The position numbers were made by a program, and so were the translations under genes. 64,000 nt of DNA from Bolinopsis microptera (Eukaryota > Ctenophora > Tentaculata > Lobata > Bolinopsidae): NCBI RefSeq assembly GCF_026151205.1, contig NC_087072.1, forward strand, positions 7,922,084 to 7,986,083. The letters are read 5' to 3'. Positions 57,728 through 64,000 of the stretch are shown here, in pieces. The stretch's first letter is position 1. Each line of letters opens with the position of its first letter. The notes under the pieces were generated by a model that had not been told where the DNA came from, made no database searches, and saw only the letters and a list, made by a program, of their open reading frames with translations.

Positions 57728-58779
57728 AATGGAACATAATATAATAAATGTTAAAGCACCTTGATATATGGTATCTTATATATTTAAAAAATCTGCTATA
57801 ACTGCACAGACACCTTAATATCATGAATAAGATGGCGGAAGTTAATTGTCAATTGTAACAACAGTTTCTGAGATGCTTATTTTTCCTTTTGATTTGTTCC
57901 GTTCACCATTTTGCGAAGCAAAAATGTTAAGTGAAAGGTTATGAAAGGTCGTTTTTGCAGAAAAAGAGGGATTTTGGAGAACGAGGAAGGTGGGTTTAGA
58001 TATGTTGCCATTCCTTCCTTCCGCGCTTGTATTTTAATGTATTAAGTGATAAGCCCAATTTGTACGTGACACGCGTAGTGTACACTGTACTGAGATGTAT
58101 AAGACATGAGTATAGTTCACTTTTTGCTTACAATTTCTTAAATTACAGATAAACTTTAAGTTCTAGTGTTTTTCGTATTTGAAGCATAATATTATGAATT
58201 GAACTGATTAGAGCTTGTAGTGAATGGAAATCTAGCGTCCGCCACGACGAAAAAACAGGCACATGTTAAAACCTTTTAACGTTCTTCTTAAGTTTGAATT
58301 AGAATTTATTCAGTAATTTTGAATATTTTACGTTATCATACAACTGATGTTTTTTAAAAGTATGAAGTTAAACGATCGGGCCATTTTGAAAGCAACATGG
58401 AATTTGATCTTTTATCAGCTGAAGAAGTGAAACGACGTTTTAATGATCAAAAGTAATTTTCGTCTGACATCTTTGTTAACAATGTTTCAATTGTTCAGAT
58501 AATATTGATATTACAGAGAATCTTCTGATCTGCGTTTTTGATAATGTTGGCGTTTTGTCACTTGTTCAGCTCATGCTAGACGATCATGTAATAAACTTTC
58601 ATCATTAATCCTTAAGTATGGTTCCGCATAAAACTGTGTTCTGGTTCAGCAATTAATATTGTTTTTCTGTTATAGTTTGGGAACTACCTATCAACTTAAA
58701 TTTCAAATTTAATTTCCTTTTTTATTGATTCTGCTGTATAACTAACAATTTCATAATTTATATAGATATCATTTAAAAG
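57728..58779. other. Stretch between the ZDHHC scrap and KAT start
   Basis: AT-rich. A 19-codon ORF at 58397-58456 has good codon-like composition but no support. The KAT promoter should lie here; no TATA box at a standard distance is evident. Confidence 0.45.
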
Positions 58780-60196
58780 ATGAAGTTAGACAGCACAGTG
58801 CCACCACCAGCATCTAGACTGAGAAACTTTGGTGTCAATCTCTGGGCCGAGTTCTCTTCACTAGGTAAGTTTATTAAACAATTAGGTTCGTACCATAATA
58901 TAAATATAATCAGCATAAAACGGACCTTTACCGATAGTTTAAATTCGACATCTAGCGTCATCTAGCGTGAAATGATGCTAGATGACAGTAGATGACGCTA
59001 TCTAGCGTCATTTAACGCTAGTTACGCGACACTGTCGCCAGGCGACAGCTAGCGCTTTTTGGATAGAATTTCTGGCTAGACAGCGCTAGAATAATTAGAT
59101 GTCGCCCACAAAAAGGCCCGAAATTCAGTGCAAATAGCGCTAGCTGTCGCCTGGCGACAGTGTCGCGTAACTAGCGTTAAATGACGCTAGATAGCGTCAT
59201 CTATCATCATCTGGCGTCATTTCACGCTACATGAGTCATGACGCTAGATGTCAAATTTCAACTATCGGTAAAGGTCCCATAAAACAACCTACTTTTTAAT
59301 TTAATGTAACTCAGAACTCATTGGCGTGAGAGTACAATGATCATTACTTTTTCAGCGAATGAGCACAAAGCAACAAATATCGGACAAGGGTTCCCGGACT
59401 TTGTAGTCCCTGAGTTTCTGCAAGAAGAAGTCCGTAAAGCTGTGGCTAAACCCGCTGCTAACTGGTAATTATCAGACAGTTAGACACTTTTGTCTGGGAT
59501 TAATTTTAAAAGTTTAATCTACTGCCATCATGGGCTCATGATTGATAAGCTCGCTGTGATCATTAATCATTATACCTATTAATTTATGTTTCTCCTGGAA
59601 TTCATCATTAATAATTGCTACACTATGTGTTCCAAAATGTGCTTGCCTGCATGTGTAATGTGTTTAATCTCCAATATGAGTAGACTCGGTTAGAAGTTAA
59701 TAAAAGACAAATTGTGTTTGAAATGATGATTGAAATCGCAGAATTGTCGAACCATGAAGAAAGTATTGGGTTATTGAATATTGATACTATTGTTAGCTTT
59801 AAAAGTGATGTGATTTACAAATAACTCGGCAGTGTCCCTCAAACTGAACACAAAAGACAGTTAGTGTTTTGTAGTGTCAATATCAGACTGCTCAGCAGTC
59901 AGCTACCACAACTTCAGCCCTTGATACGATAATATCTAACCAGTAACCAAAGTTATACATACAAAGAAGAAAGTCAAAAGTGAGGTATAAAACTAAAAGT
60001 ACCTGCACCCACACTGAGTATCTATTTCAGGTACACACGAGCCCAGGGGCACCCCCGACTAGTAAAGGAGTTAGCAACAGAGTTCTCTCCTCTCTTCAAC
60101 AGGAACATTAACCCTATGACGGAGGTCATGACTGCTGTGGGTGCTTATGAAGCTATCTACGCTGCTATCACTGCTTTCATCAACGAGGGAGATGAG
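58780..60196 (+). CDS. kyat: Kynurenine aminotransferase / cysteine-S-conjugate beta-lyase, first three exons
   Basis: Exons 58780-58864, 59356-59464 and 60031-60196 join to 120 residues in frame. They contain VNLWAEFSSLA, NIGQGFPDF, then YTRAQGHPRLVKELATEFSPLFNR and MTAVGAYEAIYAAITAFINEGDE, ending at a GTGAGG donor. This is the N-terminal quarter of a fold-type I, PLP-dependent aminotransferase of the KYAT1/KYAT3 group, which turns kynurenine and glutamine-type amino acids into keto acids. The PLP-lysine half is not in the window. No following exon appears by 61780, and an opposite-strand gene fills 61883-64000, so either the next intron exceeds 3.8 kb and contains that gene, or the gene is truncated. 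Intron 1 carries a MITE. No mitochondrial presequence is evident. Confidence 0.88.
58922..59277. mobile_element. hAT-like foldback MITE in KAT intron 1, 8-bp target duplication
   Basis: GGACCTTTACCGATAGTT at 58922 is inverted at 59277, flanked on both sides by CATAAAAC (58914-58921 and 59278-59285). The 8-bp duplication fits the hAT superfamily. The whole 356 bp is nearly one long inverted repeat, with the octamer TAGCGTCAT and the palindrome TGTCGCCAGGCGACA repeated on both arms. No coding sequence. Confidence 0.92.
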
Positions 60197-61882
60197 GTGA
60201 GGAGACCTTCTTGATTAGTTTGTGTATGATTCAGACCTCGTTATCGTAACTCTTTAGAATTGATGGCTAAATACTGACTTGACAAGTATCTAGCGACATT
60301 TGATTAACTAGGAACAGATAACTTGGTAACTTTGTACGAGAACCCGCTTTAAAGAGCATTTCTCGTTTGGTCCAAGATAGGTACTGTTTCTGTCTTGTAT
60401 AGAATATACAAGAAACACACCGTTAGAGAATAGATAATTTAATTGATTTTCCAATTTTCATCAATGGTGAAAATGGGTAAAACATTATAAAGATTATAAT
60501 GCTTTTGGACACGAAGGGAAACACACAACGTAAGGCTTGAAATCTTCGTAAAACTACATAATTAGAGCCTGTAAAAAATGTAACTATAAGATAAGCACTC
60601 TATTAAGTAAAATTCATATTATATAATCATCATAGTTTATTAACTCAAACGTTAAAAAAATTCGTAGCATGTACAAGTAATTATGGATGGGCTACATTGT
60701 ACAACTCCATTCGGAAAATTATAGTATAGTATGAAACAAACTAAACACTTTAGTAAAGCTGATAAGCAGTGACTAGAACTACTTATCAAACAAAAATGCA
60801 CTAATCGATCTTAGAACTGCTGTGTCCCATTACTGTTAATTGATAACGCTAAGAAATCTCGTTAAAGTAGCGACGATAACACTAAAAGCATAATATTATC
60901 TCTTCTACATACCAGCTTTATTTGTAAACACGAACAAATGTATCAAATGATCCAGGTTGTAAGTATAAATTACAAAATTGTTAAGATGCACTGTGTGAGA
61001 TAATTAAAGAAATCTAAAAATGTACAAATTACCGTTTTATCTCCATTCTATTAAGTCCCCAAACGTTAGTTTTGAATTTTGAACAAAATCTTGACTCTTC
61101 TCTATCTAATAAAATTGGTTTTGTTCTCTTTACGATCCCAAATCTAAAAGTTTCAAAATTAAAGGTATTTTTGTGCTCAATATAAACAGTGCGTGGATAA
61201 GGCAGAATGTTTATACATTTTTCGGTCATCTAAATTAAATTTACTACGGTGGCCATTAAGACGGATGTGAAAGATTAGCTTTATTACCAAATTTTACAAA
61301 GTCTTCGTGTCACCAAGAAAACGTGTAACATATTATAGAAGTTTTAATTTAAGATTTTTCAAAACATGATCTTCAGAATTCGAATTTTTCTGTACGTATC
61401 TGCCCATAGCTCAAGTTCATATGTTGACTATATTTGATCATCGATGGCAAACAACGGTAAAATCTATTCTGGCCCGCCAGATAACGTAATAAACTTGAAA
61501 AAACAAAGGTATTTAGACTTTAGTTCTTGGAGTGCAAATCAAAAGCCTCATCCTAAGATTCCTTCAAATTTAAATAAGTTCAATTACTGGCTCTTACAAC
61601 AATCTGGTCATCTTTAATGCCCTTTAATCAAATATTTGTTAATAATCATGTTTTATGCATTAATCATTCTGAATAACTATTAAAGTAATAATAACGAAAC
61701 TGTAAAATCATCTTTGAAGGGAAAATGCAAGAAAGCTGTAATAACTACTAAGTCCGATGAAATGTTCTGGAATGAATTAAGGTAAAATGCAAAACCAGGA
61801 ACTTTACCAAACGTGGCAGCTGGATTTTCTATGTTTCCCTTTTCCTATCTGCAAATCCGCGTCCCCATTTTCACACGTTGTT
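60197..61882. other. KAT intron or downstream sequence, no exon seen
   Basis: 1.7 kb of AT-rich DNA. I searched for the next expected aminotransferase block (a FYDxY-type motif) and saw none in the plus frames. Confidence 0.5.
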
Positions 61883-64000
61883 CTAATCGAAAAGACCAAG
61901 TTCCCTTTGTCTCAACCTCAAAATCTCATCTGCAGTCAACTCTTTTTTAAGTCCTGTTTTCTCGGCTTCTTCCTTAGCTGCAGCTGCAGCTGCACGCTCC
62001 TCTTTGTAATTCTCTCCGTATCGTTTCCTCCTCATTTCATCGTAGTCAGGATTGTAGGTCGCGGGGTACATACCATAGTCCTTGTACCGATTCACTGTCC
62101 TCTCCCATTTGGTTACTTCTGACAGTTCCTCCTCCTCCTCTTCCTCCTCCTCCTCTGCATTCACTTTCTTTTCTTTTTTGTAGAGTCTAAGAAGGTAATA
62201 CTGGAGGAAACACATGAGGAGAAGGAGGCCACAGACTGATCCTAGCGCTATTGTCATCCTTTTTTCTTTCTTTTCTGAGAATTATTTTTGTTAATTTATT
62301 TGCATATATTTAACATTGACATATCATTCTCAATCACGAACATTTTTTAATTTATTGGATACAAGACTGTAGGCAAGGATATATAATTATATCAATGATG
62401 TGATTCTTATAATAATTAGCTATCTAACTTATTAAAAACGCCTAATAACCTGCGGTCTTCAGCTTCTCTGCCTGTTCAAGGGCTGCCGCTTCTGCCCTTA
62501 ATCGAGCTTGACGGGCTTCCTCTTCAGCTGCTGCTCTACCACCATCTCCACATTTCGAACAGTTGGGATCTTTTTCTCTGTAGTCTTCCCCTCGTACTGT
62601 GATAACTTTCTTAATTCCCCTGCTATCAGGCCCCTGATTGGACGTACTGAACACTATACACTCGTAATTTCTAGTTTGTAGATATGATGGTGTAATTTTC
62701 AGAGTTAGGGTCAGCGTTTGTAGTCCTTCTGTGTCACTCAATTGTTCAGTGAATCTAACATTTGGTAGGTCTCTATTGTAGTAGAACCTCTGATAACCCA
62801 CTTTCCAGTAGCCCGTCAAAAACGGTGGTCCAGTTGAAGTGCATATCAGATTGACAGTTTCCATTTTGACTTCCATGGTGAGAGAGATTGTGGGTTTTAT
62901 TGGCTGGCAGATGGAAATATAGTCAATGGACACGCCATTGACATCATCCCCGATACTTATTTGGGTTAAATTTTTGAGATCTTCTGGGGGTATCCTGATG
63001 GATCTCAGTTGGCCAGTCTGTTGTGAAGTTATTATCTCTAACGATGCAATCTCAGGATTGTACCTCAGTTGGAGCTTCAGTTCCGTACTATCCTCCAACC
63101 AGAGCGGGCTTTCGTTGTAGCCGTCATTGAAGGGGTACTTTTTGGTTCCGTCGACGAACCAATCTGCCCTAGTTTGACCGATTCTCCTGTTTGTAGTTTT
63201 TTTGATGATAACTTCAATTGAGCCTTTTTGGTGAAAGGAATCTTCCGGTTGGTTGAGTGATAAGACCTTGAATGTTTCAGTCTGGGTCTTTATCTTGGAA
63301 TTTACGATCTCTTGTGTGGGGTCTATTTTAGTAGCTATCTGAGAGGGCGCGGGCGGGGTCGCGTCGGGTGTCATATCTTCCTGGTTCTCTAATCTTTCAT
63401 CGGGAGCTCCATTAAAATCTGGGGCTTCTTCTGAACCCTTGATATCCCCGCTCCTTCTTTTGGCAGGTTTGTTCATGTTTCCCCTTCTTTTTTTGTGAGA
63501 GCTCCAATCTGTATTATCCCAGGATGAACCATATTCGTTACCCCGGTTTAAGTTATTATAACGATTGTAGAAGATGTATCGTGCCTTTATCGTGAGCACT
63601 TCGTTCATCAGGCGACCTTTTGGGATGGATAGCACATCTCCTGCCCTATATTTATCTTGATTCCATCCATAGATATGATCTACTTTCAACATCTTACAGA
63701 TACTTCTTTCCGCAATTGGCGTGGTTGTAGGTTTAAGGGTTGTTAATGTTGAAGCATCTTTTGAGGTCTGGTTATTTGTGGCAGCCGGATCTGCTGTGGA
63801 TACGTTTTGGTCATCATTCTGGTCTGGTTTACTTTGGGGAGTAATCTGCTCCGTTTTTTCCGTTTCATCTGCCCGGTCTTGTCTCTTTTTTGGTGTGATA
63901 ACCAGTCTCAGTACCTTGCCTTGCCGAGTATAAACTAAGCCTTTTCTTTTAAACCTCCATCTGCAGCTGTAGTTCCCCAGATCCATACTGCTGAAGTTCT
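61883..64000 (-). CDS. Large Ig-domain membrane protein with galectin-like segment (5' partial)
   Basis: Exons: 62450 to beyond 64000, and 61883-62274. The frame is open at the right edge (NFSSMDLGNYSC), so the visible N terminus is the end of an Ig-type domain. Then come the charged linker PKKRQD...TEQITPQ, a Thr-rich linker, and a region of beta-strand character from GDVLSIPKGRLM, interrupted by a basic/acidic insert (KKRRGNMNKPAKRR), to ISIGDDVNGVSIDYISIC, reminiscent of galectin-like lectins. A second Ig-like domain (NLICTSTGPPFL, YWKV, NYECIVF) and CSKC follow. Exon 2 gives the transmembrane helix (about MTIALGSVCGLLLLMCFLQY), a ten-glutamate run and a tail with NPDYDEMRRKRY, again a YxxM tyrosine. 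Paralogue of the shorter gene at 46771-47788. A cell-surface recognition role is inference. Confidence 0.8.

Noticed and set aside
58397-58456. Small ORF (MEFDLLSAEEVKRRF...) with a GTAATT donor near its end, upstream of KAT
   Set aside because: Splicing to the KAT exon puts it out of frame with an immediate stop; 19 codons alone cannot be supported.
61787-62122. 111-codon plus-strand ORF rich in Phe, Ser and Cys
   Set aside because: Antisense shadow of the glutamate- and alanine-rich tail exon of the Ig receptor.
1-64000. tRNA, rRNA or snRNA genes
   Set aside because: Reading for B-box-like GTTCGAATC words and clover-leaf arms gave no convincing candidate; a tRNAscan/Infernal run would be decisive.

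Overview
The window is animal nuclear DNA: AT-rich, with GT-AG introns, well-recognisable metazoan gene families, CR1-like LINEs and many small inverted-repeat DNA elements. The retroelement types and gene content would suit a cnidarian or another early-branching invertebrate, but no marker fixes the species. Multi-exon models below were spliced by eye; every junction reported keeps the reading frame.

Layout. 1-3219: 3' part of a CR1-like LINE (EN-RT ORF). 5094-5485 (-): a two-exon NUPR1/p8-like gene. 9839-22075 (-): a nine-exon septin-7 gene whose introns hold an antisense single-exon secreted-protein gene (11172-11603), several MITE-like elements, a 49-bp tandem repeat and a retroelement nuclease-like ORF (20439-21083). 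22746-23804 (-): intronless DNase II. 26812-35945: an inverted-repeat element carrying a regularly spaced imperfectly palindromic motif, split by a 6.9-kb LINE. That LINE's ORF1 appears to combine an AlkB-like dioxygenase domain with an SGNH/GDSL hydrolase domain, and its ORF2 starts with a PHD-like finger. 36630-37430: a broken RT fragment. 40399-43203 (+): six-exon ZDHHC3/7-like palmitoyltransferase. 46771-47788 (-): Ig-domain membrane protein. 48041-53200: minisatellite and three inverted-repeat DNA elements. 53211-54755 (+): SLC22-type transporter. 55723-57026 (-): two-exon class-A-like GPCR. 58780 onward (+): 5' exons of a kynurenine aminotransferase. 61883-64000 (-): a longer Ig-domain membrane protein cut by the window edge.

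The right half preserves a tandem duplication with reciprocal decay. The order ZDHHC last exon, KAT first exon, Ig receptor occurs at 43.0-47.8 kb and again at 57.6-64 kb. The first block keeps ZDHHC and has a ruined KAT exon 1; the second keeps KAT and has only a scrap of the last ZDHHC exon. Both keep an Ig receptor gene, and both receptors carry a cytoplasmic PDYxxM tyrosine motif.

The most unusual signals are (i) the AlkB-like plus SGNH domain combination in a LINE ORF1, (ii) two unrelated inverted-repeat elements that share one architecture, an 18-20 bp end-palindromic motif repeated about every 120-195 bp and inverted about the element centre, and (iii) the reciprocal-loss duplication with its paired YxxM Ig receptors.
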